A stretch of DNA of 64,000 nucleotides from the NCBI GenBank assembly GCA_000378025.1, contig KB899087.1, positions 1,302,001-1,366,000 on the forward strand, written 5' to 3'. The notes below the pieces were generated by a model. It worked only from the letters and a program-made list of their open reading frames with translations. It had not been told where the DNA came from and did not search any database. Shown here one piece after another: positions 58,129 to 64,000 of this stretch; the stretch's first letter is position 1, and every line of letters starts with the position of its first letter. Source of the stretch: Xanthobacteraceae bacterium 501b. Its GTDB lineage: Bacteria; Pseudomonadota; Alphaproteobacteria; Rhizobiales; Xanthobacteraceae. The translations under genes and the position numbers were made by a program.

Positions 58129-60237
58129 TCACCTCACGATCAGCTGGACGCCGGCGGCTGGCGCGGTGGCTGCGGCGGGGGTCTGCGCCGCGAGAGAAGG
58201 TTGCTCGCCGGTGATCAGCCGGTCGGGAGCGATGCCGGCGGCGGCGAGATACTGCACCAGCGCCTGCGCACGTGCTGCCGCCAAGGCCGAATCCGTATCC
58301 GGCTGGCGGATGGAAATCTCGATCAGCGCATCCGGGCAGCTCGCCGCCGCCGCCGCAATTCGGTCGAGCAGGCCGAAGCTGGAGGTCTCGATGGTCGCGT
58401 CCGTGGCGGCGAAGGCGATGGTGCCTTTTTCCAGCAGGTGATTGATGACGCTCTGGCAGGCTGTGGCATCGACAGGCGCCGGGGCCGGAGCGACATCGAG
58501 CGCCACGTCGAGCGTGAAGCCGGAGGGCAGGCCGGCTGCCAGATTGGCCCGCACCGAGGTGACGGCTTCGGGATAGAGCACCGTCCCCGTCACCTTCAGC
58601 TGGTCGTCGTCGAAGCGTACCTCGCCGCTTTCCAGCCGCGACAGCTGGCGCATCGCCGTCATGACGGCGGCGGTGAAGCCCTGCGGCGCGCCTTGCGCGA
58701 TGGCCGAGACGTCGTTCAGCCGGGCGCCAAAGAACTGGGTCCTGGCGGCCTCGACCAGGCGTTCATGCTCGGAAGGCGAGGGAAAGAAGCCTGACAACGT
58801 CAGGCCATCGCCATCCTTGCGCAGGCTGAAGACATAGGGCGAGACGACCGGCGGCCGCACATCGCTGCGCAGGGTGAAGCCACGCGGCGGCGATTGTTCC
58901 AGCGCAGCGCGAACGGTCATGAAGGCCGCTGCATCAAGCGCCTCGCCGGAGATGGAGAGCGTCGTACCCGTGCCGCGCACCGCGCCCTGCCGCAGCCGGG
59001 ACAGCTGGTCGACGCCAAAGCTCGTGGCCGAAACCCACGCCTCCCCGGCCGGCCCGCCCATCGCGATCCGCATCTCGTCGCTCACCGGCACGCCGGGAAA
59101 ATCGCCGCGCACCGCGTCGAGAACCAGTCGCTTGGCCTCCTCCGACGGGGCATAGCCGGTCAGTCGCAGCCCGTTCGCGGTGCGCTGCACGCCCCACACA
59201 AAGGGATCGACGCGCGGCGGCTCGACGGCGAACCGGGTCAGCGTATAGCCCTCCGGCACGTTCCGCCGCGCCCCGGCCAAGGCGTCATAGGCGGCGAAGT
59301 CGGGCGCCGTGCCGTCGATGGCGATGGTGGTGCCCGAGAGCGTCACCGTGCCGTTCGGCAGCCGGCCCAGCTGGCCGAGAGCGAAGGCAACCGCCTTGAG
59401 CCAGCCCTCGGTCGGCGGGGCGCCATCGGCCAGCCGCAGCCGGTCGGAGATCGCCGCTCCGGGAACGGCGCCGCGCACCATGTCGAGCAAGGCGCGGCGG
59501 GCGTCGCCGAGCGGGATATAGCCGGAGAGCGTGACGTCGCCATCCTTCTCGCGTGCCGCAGACCAGATGAAGGGCGACACGATCGGCGGCAGCACCGCAA
59601 AGCGCGCCAGGTCGAAATCGCCGGGCAATTCGCTGCGGACGGTCACTTCCAGCGCGTCATAGCTGGCGAAATCAGGCGCCCGCCCCTCGATCGAGAAGGC
59701 ATCGTCGGAAATGGTGATGCGGCCTGCCGGCATCTTGGCCAGCTGCTGGATGCCGAAGGTGACGACGCCGATGAAATCGCCGGCCGGCACGCCGCGCGCC
59801 CGCACCAGTTCTTTCTCACCCGTCACCACTATGCCGGGCGCCATGGCCGCCGCCGCCTCGGCGATGCGCCGCCGCGCATAGGAGGACGGCACATAGCCTT
59901 CCAGGTGCAGCTTGCTGCCGTCGCGGATGGCGGCGAAGGTGAAGGGGCGCCGTTCCGGCAGCAGGGTGGTGCGGTCCTCGACCACCCGCACGCCCGACAG
60001 GCGCGCCAGTTCGTAGCGCACCTTGATTCGCGCTTCCTCGGACAGCGCCTCGCCTTCGAGCAGCGCATTGCGGCCCTCGAACCGCGCATGCGCCCAGGAT
60101 TCGCCGATGACGGAGAGCAGTGCCTCCGCCCGTTCGGTCAGGTCCTGCTCCACCGGCGCCCGCGCGAAGGTGACGGCAAGCGCCACCAGCACGGCAAGGG
60201 CGGGAAGCCCTTTCCACCAGGCGCGCCAACGACACAT
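58129..60237 (-). CDS. OmpA/BON-type envelope protein with four internal repeats
   Basis: The 702-residue protein has a short cytoplasmic start, one helix (LPALAVLVALAVTFA), four repeats of about 120 residues (98-217, 222-340, 344-462 and 467-580) and an OmpA-like C-terminal domain (about 592-702) with two cysteines (594 and 634). Each repeat opens with a PF/PY-V-F/W strand, has a BON-like LxGYxP turn, then DQLSRL-like helix and PxDFAAYDAL-like segment. The layout resembles ArfA of mycobacteria. The OmpA-like part would contact peptidoglycan. The start MCRWRAW gives a good anchor; 14 further upstream codons are open. Two micro-ORFs follow in the same operon. Confidence 0.75.
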   Translation of the reverse strand: MCRWRAWWKGLPALAVLVALAVTFARAPVEQDLTERAEALLSVIGESWAHARFEGRNALLEGEALSEEARIKVRYELARLSGVRVVEDRTTLLPERRPFTFAAIRDGSKLHLEGYVPSSYARRRIAEAAAAMAPGIVVTGEKELVRARGVPAGDFIGVVTFGIQQLAKMPAGRITISDDAFSIEGRAPDFASYDALEVTVRSELPGDFDLARFAVLPPIVSPFIWSAAREKDGDVTLSGYIPLGDARRALLDMVRGAVPGAAISDRLRLADGAPPTEGWLKAVAFALGQLGRLPNGTVTLSGTTIAIDGTAPDFAAYDALAGARRNVPEGYTLTRFAVEPPRVDPFVWGVQRTANGLRLTGYAPSEEAKRLVLDAVRGDFPGVPVSDEMRIAMGGPAGEAWVSATSFGVDQLSRLRQGAVRGTGTTLSISGEALDAAAFMTVRAALEQSPPRGFTLRSDVRPPVVSPYVFSLRKDGDGLTLSGFFPSPSEHERLVEAARTQFFGARLNDVSAIAQGAPQGFTAAVMTAMRQLSRLESGEVRFDDDQLKVTGTVLYPEAVTSVRANLAAGLPSGFTLDVALDVAPAPAPVDATACQSVINHLLEKGTIAFAATDATIETSSFGLLDRIAAAAASCPDALIEISIRQPDTDSALAAARAQALVQYLAAAGIAPDRLITGEQPSLAAQTPAAATAPAAGVQLIVR

Positions 60238-60342
60238 CACAACGTCCCCCGTCCAGCGACCGGATTCGGCCGATCGCAAGGCCGAGGAACTTCACCATAG
60301 ATCGGCGACATCAGAAAGCCGCCCCGGACCAAAACGCCATCC

Positions 60343-61602
60343 TCACGTCCATTCGCCCTTGCGCATGACCGGCTCGGCGACGCCGGTGGCGCTGATGCCG
60401 TCGACATCGACCTCGCCCGAACCGATCATCCAGTCGATATGGATGAGGCTCGCATTGGCGCCGCGCGTCGCCAGCTCCTCCGGCGTCAGCGTCGCGCCGT
60501 TGATGAAGCACTTCGAGTAGGACTGGCCGAGCGCGATGTGGCTGGCGGCGTTCTCGTCGTACAGCGTGTTGTAGAACAGCAGGCCGCTCTTCGAGATCGG
60601 CGAGGAATGCGGCACCAGCGCCACTTCGCCGAGGCGGCGGGCGCCCTCGTCGGTGTCGAGCACCTTGTTCAGCACGTCCGCCCCGGTGCGCGCCCGTGCT
60701 TCAATGATGCGGCCCTCCTCGAAGCGCACCGCGATGTCCTGGATCAGCGTGCCCTGATAGGCGAGCGGCTTGGTGCTGGCGACATAGCCGTCGACGCGGG
60801 CGCGGTGCGGCGTGGTGAACACTTCCTCGGTGGGGATGTTGGCATTGCAGATGATGCCGTTCTTGGCCTGCGAAGCGCCGCCCGCCCATTCATGCTCGTC
60901 GGCAAGGCCGACGGTCAGGTCGGTCCCCGGCCCACGGAAGCGCAGCGCCGCGTAGCGGCTCGCGTTAAGGCGGGCGGTGCGCGCCTGCAGTTCGGCGTTA
61001 TGCGCTGCCCATGCCGCCACCGGATCGACCGCATCAACCCGCGAGGCGGCAAAGATGGCGTGCCAGAGCTTGGCGACCGCAATGTCCTCGGGATCGTCGG
61101 GAAACATCGCCTTCGCCCAGGCCGGCGAGGCATAGGAGACGATGGTCCAGTTGATGTCGAAATTGGCGATGTGCGACAGCGCCGGCATATAGGCCTTGGA
61201 ACGCGCGCGGTTGGCGCGGGACACCTTGTCGGGGTCCTCATTGGCCAGCAGGGACGGGTTCTCGCCGGAGATCGCCAGCCGCGCCGCGCCGGAGGCGAAG
61301 GCCTTGGCCATGCCCTCATAGAGCCAGCCGCTGGCGGAATCGAAGCTGTTGTCGGGCGCGTTGCGGAAGCGCATCAGCGCCGCTTCCTCGTCGCTGAACA
61401 GGGTGGTGACCAGGCTGGCACCGGCCTTGTAGGCGTGCTCGGTGATTCGGCGCACCAGCGGCAGCGCGTCGAGCGAGGCGGTCATCACCAGTTCCTGCCC
61501 CGGCTGTAGGCCGAGCCCGACATGCACGGCGACGGCGCCAAGCCGGTCCAGTCTTTCGTCGTGCGAGAGCAGATCGGGAGGTGTGCCGGCGTGCTTGGTC
61601 AT
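60343..61602 (-). CDS. Aminopeptidase, M29 family
   Basis: The 419-residue metalloenzyme releases N-terminal amino acids. M29 marks are LAISGENPSLLANEDPDKVSRANRARSKAY, GTDLTVGLADEHEWAGGASQ, the metal-binding NIPTEEVFTTPHRARVDGYV, GLLFYNTLYDENAASHIALGQSY and IHIDWMIGSGEVDVDG near the end. GGAGA lies six bases before the ATG; the open frame continues 35 codons without support. It precedes the OmpA/BON gene by 105 bases on the same strand, with no evident functional link. Confidence 0.92.
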   Translation of the reverse strand: MTKHAGTPPDLLSHDERLDRLGAVAVHVGLGLQPGQELVMTASLDALPLVRRITEHAYKAGASLVTTLFSDEEAALMRFRNAPDNSFDSASGWLYEGMAKAFASGAARLAISGENPSLLANEDPDKVSRANRARSKAYMPALSHIANFDINWTIVSYASPAWAKAMFPDDPEDIAVAKLWHAIFAASRVDAVDPVAAWAAHNAELQARTARLNASRYAALRFRGPGTDLTVGLADEHEWAGGASQAKNGIICNANIPTEEVFTTPHRARVDGYVASTKPLAYQGTLIQDIAVRFEEGRIIEARARTGADVLNKVLDTDEGARRLGEVALVPHSSPISKSGLLFYNTLYDENAASHIALGQSYSKCFINGATLTPEELATRGANASLIHIDWMIGSGEVDVDGISATGVAEPVMRKGEWT

Positions 61603-61694
61603 GGTGGTCTCCGAACGATGGCGGCGTGTCACTGCACCGCCATTCAAGAAAGGCGCGGTGTCGCCCGTCAAGCCGGAGCCTATACAAACGAAAA

Positions 61695-61717
61695 CGGGCG
61701 AGCCCAAGGCTCGCCCG
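61695..61717 (-). terminator. Intrinsic terminator after the small secreted protein gene
   Basis: CGGGCGAGCC (61695-61704) and GGCTCGCCCG (61708-61717) form a perfect 10-base stem with loop CAA. On the minus strand it is followed by TTTTCGTTTG, 26 bases after the end of the small gene. Confidence 0.88.
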
Positions 61718-61743
61718 CTCCGATCAGGAATTCCGTTGCGAAA

Positions 61744-62028
61744 TCAGCGCTCGCTGCGCTTGTTCGCACGCTCCTGGTTGATGATCGCCTGATCGCCGCG
61801 CATGACCCACGGATCGGCATAGGACGGCTCATAGCCATAGGCCGGGCCGAGCGGCGCAGTGCGATAGCGCGGGGCATAGTCCGGGCCGCCATAATAGCGC
61901 TCGCCCATATAGGCGTTGCGGCCCTCATAGACCTGGCCGCGATAAGCGGGCTGATCGGCGAAAGCGGCGCCGACGCCGCCAGCGGTGAGGATGCCCAGAG
62001 TAGCAGAGGCAAGAATGAACTTGCGCAT
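61744..62028 (-). CDS. Small secreted protein, tyrosine- and glycine-rich
   Basis: The 94-residue protein has a clear signal peptide (MRKFILASATLGILTAGGVG, cleavage likely after AFA) and a mature part rich in Tyr, Gly, Pro and Arg (RGQVYEGRNAYMGERYYGGP). No family is recognised. GGAG lies nine bases before the ATG. It is monocistronic, with an EcfG-like promoter upstream and a strong terminator downstream, so it looks like an independently controlled stress gene. Confidence 0.75.
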   Translation of the reverse strand: MRKFILASATLGILTAGGVGAAFADQPAYRGQVYEGRNAYMGERYYGGPDYAPRYRTAPLGPAYGYEPSYADPWVMRGDQAIINQERANKRSER

Positions 62029-62099
62029 GATGTCATCTCCGTCGTCTGAAAGCTTTTGCTTCTGGATCAGAACATGAAGTCCGATCCGTTCGGACAGAC

Positions 62100-62125
62100 A
62101 ACGGCGCACTGCAGGAAATGGTTCC
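62100..62125 (-). promoter_or_regulatory. EcfG-like promoter, GGAAC-N17-CGTT
   Basis: On the minus strand GGAAC (plus 62121-62125) is followed after 17 bases by CGTT (62100-62103). The small secreted protein gene starts 72 bases downstream. Spacers of 16 or 17 are both accepted for this sigma factor group. Confidence 0.5.
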
Positions 62126-62193
62126 GTTCACATCTTGGCAGGAATGAGTGGATCCAAGATGTCGGCCGGCGAATGCGTAACGTCCGGCCTGCG

Positions 62194-62778
62194 CTACCAG
62201 CCGACCAGCCAGTCCGCGAGGCTGCCCGCCAGCAGCGCGGCGGCCAGGCTCACCGCGACGGCGATCACCACCGAACGCCTCGTGCGGCGCTGCAGCTCGC
62301 GGTTCTTTAACGTGAAATCCAGCACCGACACGGCCTCGGCCACCGCCTCATCGGGCGACGACCAGACCGTGCGCCCGTCTGGCACGATCATGAGGTTCTC
62401 CGGCTTGCCCCAGTCCTCCACCAGGTGCCCCTCCCCGTCCCTGCCTTCTGCCACCGGCGGGTGACGCTCGGTGAGCGGCCGGCGGTCGGCCGACCACAGG
62501 AACACCGGCTTTCCGCGCGCCTCGGCATAGCCGATCTCGAAGGCGGTGCCGGGGTCCATATGGACGCCGCGGAACGGGGTGATGTTGGCCACCAGCGCGT
62601 CGGCCGTGTCGATCATGTCGATGCAGGCCGTGCGGATATCGACGCCGTCTTCATGCAGGGGAAACAGGCCCTGCGCGCCTGCATCGGCGCAGATGGCGGC
62701 AAGCCGCGCGCCTTGGGCCGCGGCATCCGGCCAGAACACCTCGGGTCCGGCGAGATAGAGGCGAAGAAGGGGGGACAT
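62194..62778 (-). CDS. Nucleoside 2-deoxyribosyltransferase-like protein with C-terminal membrane helix
   Basis: The 194-residue protein has the fold signature of nucleoside 2-deoxyribosyltransferases: LYLAGPEVFWPDAAAQGARL at the start, DTADALVANITPFRGVHMDPGTAFEIGYAEARGKPVFLWS with the likely catalytic glutamate. The last 27 residues form a membrane helix (VVIAVAVSLAAALLAGSLAD), preceded by RRTRR, so the enzyme should be tail-anchored with its active site in the cytoplasm. Typical family members are soluble. A role in nucleotide salvage or signalling is possible. The start MSPLLRLYLAG fits; 20 more upstream codons are open. Confidence 0.8.
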   Translation of the reverse strand: MSPLLRLYLAGPEVFWPDAAAQGARLAAICADAGAQGLFPLHEDGVDIRTACIDMIDTADALVANITPFRGVHMDPGTAFEIGYAEARGKPVFLWSADRRPLTERHPPVAEGRDGEGHLVEDWGKPENLMIVPDGRTVWSSPDEAVAEAVSVLDFTLKNRELQRRTRRSVVIAVAVSLAAALLAGSLADWLVGW

Positions 62779-62867
62779 GGGGCACTCGCGGAACAGGCGA
62801 AGCAGGCTTAGCCTCGCCCGCCCTTCCCGCGCAAGCATGCCAACCGGCTGCTGCGTGCGGCAAGGGG

Positions 62868-62944
62868 TGGCGACCGCGGCTGGGCTCGAACCAGCGACCT
62901 GCCGCTTAGAAGGCGGCTGCTCTATCCAGCTGAGCTACGCGGCC
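62868..62944 (-). tRNA. tRNA-Arg (anticodon TCT)
   Basis: On the minus strand the acceptor arms GGCCGCG and CGCGGTC pair with one G-T wobble, the D arm has AGCTCAGCTGGATAGAGC, the anticodon stem GCCGC/GCGGC encloses CTTCTAA (anticodon TCT), and the T arm GCTGG-TTCGAGC-CCAGC is intact. CCA is encoded. Confidence 0.95.
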
Positions 62945-62968
62945 CGCCTGTGCCCGCCGGCAGGGCGG

Positions 62969-63274
62969 TCAGTGGGTCCACTGGCCGATGCGGCGGAAGC
63001 TGAAATTGTCGGAATAGGCCATGCGGCGACGGGCCGCTTCCTGCGGCTCCTGCAGCTGGTAGGCGATGCCATGCCGCTCGGCATAGGCCACGGCCTCTTC
63101 CTTGGTGTCGAAGCGCAGGCGCAGCTGGCTCTTCATATCGCCGGAGCTGGTATAGCCCATCAGCGGTTCGACAAGGCGCGGCTGCTCGGGCTCATAGTCG
63201 AGCACCCACAGCTTGGTTCGTGCGTTGCCGGACTGCATGGCGGTCCGGGTCGGCTTGTAGATGCGTGCGACCAT
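62969..63274 (-). CDS. NADH dehydrogenase accessory subunit, NDUFS4-like (ETC complex I subunit)
   Basis: This 101-residue protein belongs to the family that includes the 18-kDa mitochondrial complex I subunit NDUFS4, present as a supernumerary subunit in alphaproteobacteria. Marks are ARIYKPTRTAMQSGNARTKLWVLDYEP, then GYTSSGDMKSQLRLRFDTKEEAVAYAERHGI and the C-terminal YSDNFSFRRIGQWTH. It is unlinked to a nuo operon here and follows tRNA-Arg. Confidence 0.93.
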   Translation of the reverse strand: MVARIYKPTRTAMQSGNARTKLWVLDYEPEQPRLVEPLMGYTSSGDMKSQLRLRFDTKEEAVAYAERHGIAYQLQEPQEAARRRMAYSDNFSFRRIGQWTH

Positions 63275-63596
63275 TTCCCCTCGCTCCCTTGCCTCGCCGC
63301 CCCCGCCGCGCCGTGCGCCAGCGTCGAAGCGGGCCAGGCGCCTCGCCCGCCCTGATTAAGGCGGTCACTACGTTCTGGCAATGGCCCTGCGCCCGCTTCC
63401 CCCATCCGCCGGCCTCATCGGCCACGCCACCTGAAACCGTCTTCGCCTGCGGTGCGTGCGTGCCGTGGAATATGCGGCAGCATTCGCGGTTGAGCGTAGG
63501 CAATTCGAGTCCGCGGCGAGAGCATCCGAGGTCGCTGCCCGGCCCGGTCCGGTGCTCATTCGGCCAGCGCGCGCGCATATCAGCGCGTAGAGGCCC
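63275..63596. other. Intergenic region upstream of the NDUFS4-like gene
   Basis: This divergent gap of more than 300 bases carries the leftward promoter of the complex I gene. I see no small gene with a credible ribosome-binding site and no repeat matching the others in the window. Confidence 0.5.
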
Positions 63597-63625
63597 CTGA
63601 CTTTTTCTGTCTCTCGTCCTATATA
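63597..63625 (+). promoter_or_regulatory. Putative rpsU promoter
   Basis: CTGACT (63597-63602, four of six matches to TTGACA) and TATATA (63620-63625) are separated by 17 bases. The position, about 65 bases before the rpsU start, and the local AT-richness support it. Confidence 0.5.
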
Positions 63626-63635
63626 AGAAAAACCT

Positions 63636-63649
63636 CGTCGTTCGCGACG
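63636..63649 (+). promoter_or_regulatory. UUCG-tetraloop hairpin in the rpsU leader
   Basis: CGTCG-TTCG-CGACG forms a perfect 5-base stem closed by a TTCG tetraloop, an exceptionally stable RNA fold. It would lie within the first 20 bases of the rpsU transcript and is followed by GGCGGCTTTTAC. It could stabilise the 5' end, attenuate transcription or serve in autoregulation. Confidence 0.45.
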
Positions 63650-63691
63650 GCGGCTTTTACCATTCGAATAGACCACAGGATTGGACAGGAT

Positions 63692-63973
63692 TTGCAGGTT
63701 CTCGTACGCGATAACAATGTTGACCAGGCGTTGAAGGTTCTGAAGCGGAAGATGCAGCGCGAAGGCATTTTCCGGGAGATGCGGGCGCGCCGCGCCTATG
63801 AGAAGCCCTCCGAGCGTCGCAACCGCGAAGCCGGCGAAGCCGTTCGTCGCGCCCGCAAGGTGGCGCGCAAGCAGGCGGTTCGTGAGGGGCTGATCGCCGC
63901 CCCGAAGAAGAAGCCCTCCACCCGCCCGGCCTTCGCCCGCCCGGCGACCGCGCCGGCGCCTTCGGCCGACTGA
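63692..63973 (+). CDS. rpsU: 30S ribosomal protein S21
   Basis: S21 (93 residues) starts [20 protein letters not shown] and continues [31 protein letters not shown], the standard sequence, with a long basic and Pro/Ala-rich tail ([19 protein letters not shown]). The start is TTG, the only codon that gives the family N-terminus; ACAGGAT lies directly upstream. S21 takes part in translation initiation. A rare start codon plus the structured leader suggest tight control of synthesis. Confidence 0.95.
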   Translation: MQVLVRDNNVDQALKVLKRKMQREGIFREMRARRAYEKPSERRNREAGEAVRRARKVARKQAVREGLIAAPKKKPSTRPAFARPATAPAPSAD

Positions 63974-64000
63974 TCTCGCGCTGCGACCTCACGCGCCTTG

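Overview
The window is about 64 kb of GC-rich chromosome from an alphaproteobacterium of the order Hyphomicrobiales (Rhizobiales). Gene content and order suggest a member of the Xanthobacteraceae or a close relative; the family is inferred from memory of gene neighbourhoods and was not tested. Supporting markers are an LdtR-type MarR regulator, a Cox15-type haem A synthase, an NDUFS4-like complex I subunit, an aspartate-rich HemB metal site, a one-gene Rsh, Bpt-type N-degron transferase, a GTTC-N7-GTTC LexA box and GGAAC-N16/17-CGTT (EcfG-type) promoters. Almost all of it is vertically inherited housekeeping DNA. There is no prophage, CRISPR array, insertion sequence or biosynthetic cluster.

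Layout. 1-10 kb: the end of a dienelactone-hydrolase-like gene, gyrA, marC, ssb, an SOS box followed by a small membrane ORF, uvrA, ctaA and a DUF2842 gene. 10-15 kb: a Wzz/BY-kinase-like exopolysaccharide protein whose nucleotide site is degraded, tRNA-Pro(GGG), a nitroreductase overlapping an ALDH7-type dehydrogenase tail to tail, and an RlpA-like protein. 15-20.5 kb: a leftward envelope/lipid operon (cytochrome bc1 chaperone and yceD, then plsX-fabH-ihfA-merR), with bamE diverging. 20.5-29 kb: a D-amino-acid dehydrogenase-like gene, an orphan amino-acid binding protein, and the leftward run glyA-nrdR-ribD-ribE-ribH-nusB-thiL. 28.6-37 kb: acetylpolyamine amidohydrolase, DUF6163 and ldtR, 3-hydroxyisobutyryl-CoA hydrolase, hemB, a LivH permease fused to a lipoprotein-like domain, threonine ammonia-lyase, an RDD protein and bpt. 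37-47 kb: phoX with a possible Pho box, then leftward pyrE-pdxJ-acpS, lepB-rnc-era-recO and parC. 47-64 kb: a 62-residue gene with an EcfG-type promoter, rsh, rpoZ, a NYN-domain gene, family 5 uracil-DNA glycosylase, epmA diverging from efp, smpB, dapA, a soluble lytic transglycosylase, an OmpA/BON operon with two previously untracked micro-ORFs, an M29 aminopeptidase, a small secreted protein with an EcfG-like promoter, a membrane-tethered nucleoside deoxyribosyltransferase, tRNA-Arg(TCT), the NDUFS4-like gene and rpsU.

Many neighbours overlap by 4 bases (GTGA or ATGA junctions: plsX/fabH, ihfA/merR, yceD/chaperone, ribH/nusB, rnc/era, lepB/rnc, pyrE/pdxJ), which implies translational coupling. 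The most interesting material is small and regulatory: the SOS box with a single-span membrane peptide near uvrA, two EcfG-type promoters in front of tiny genes, two overlapping micro-ORFs behind an OmpA-BON protein with four internal repeats, and intergenic repeat families represented more than once.
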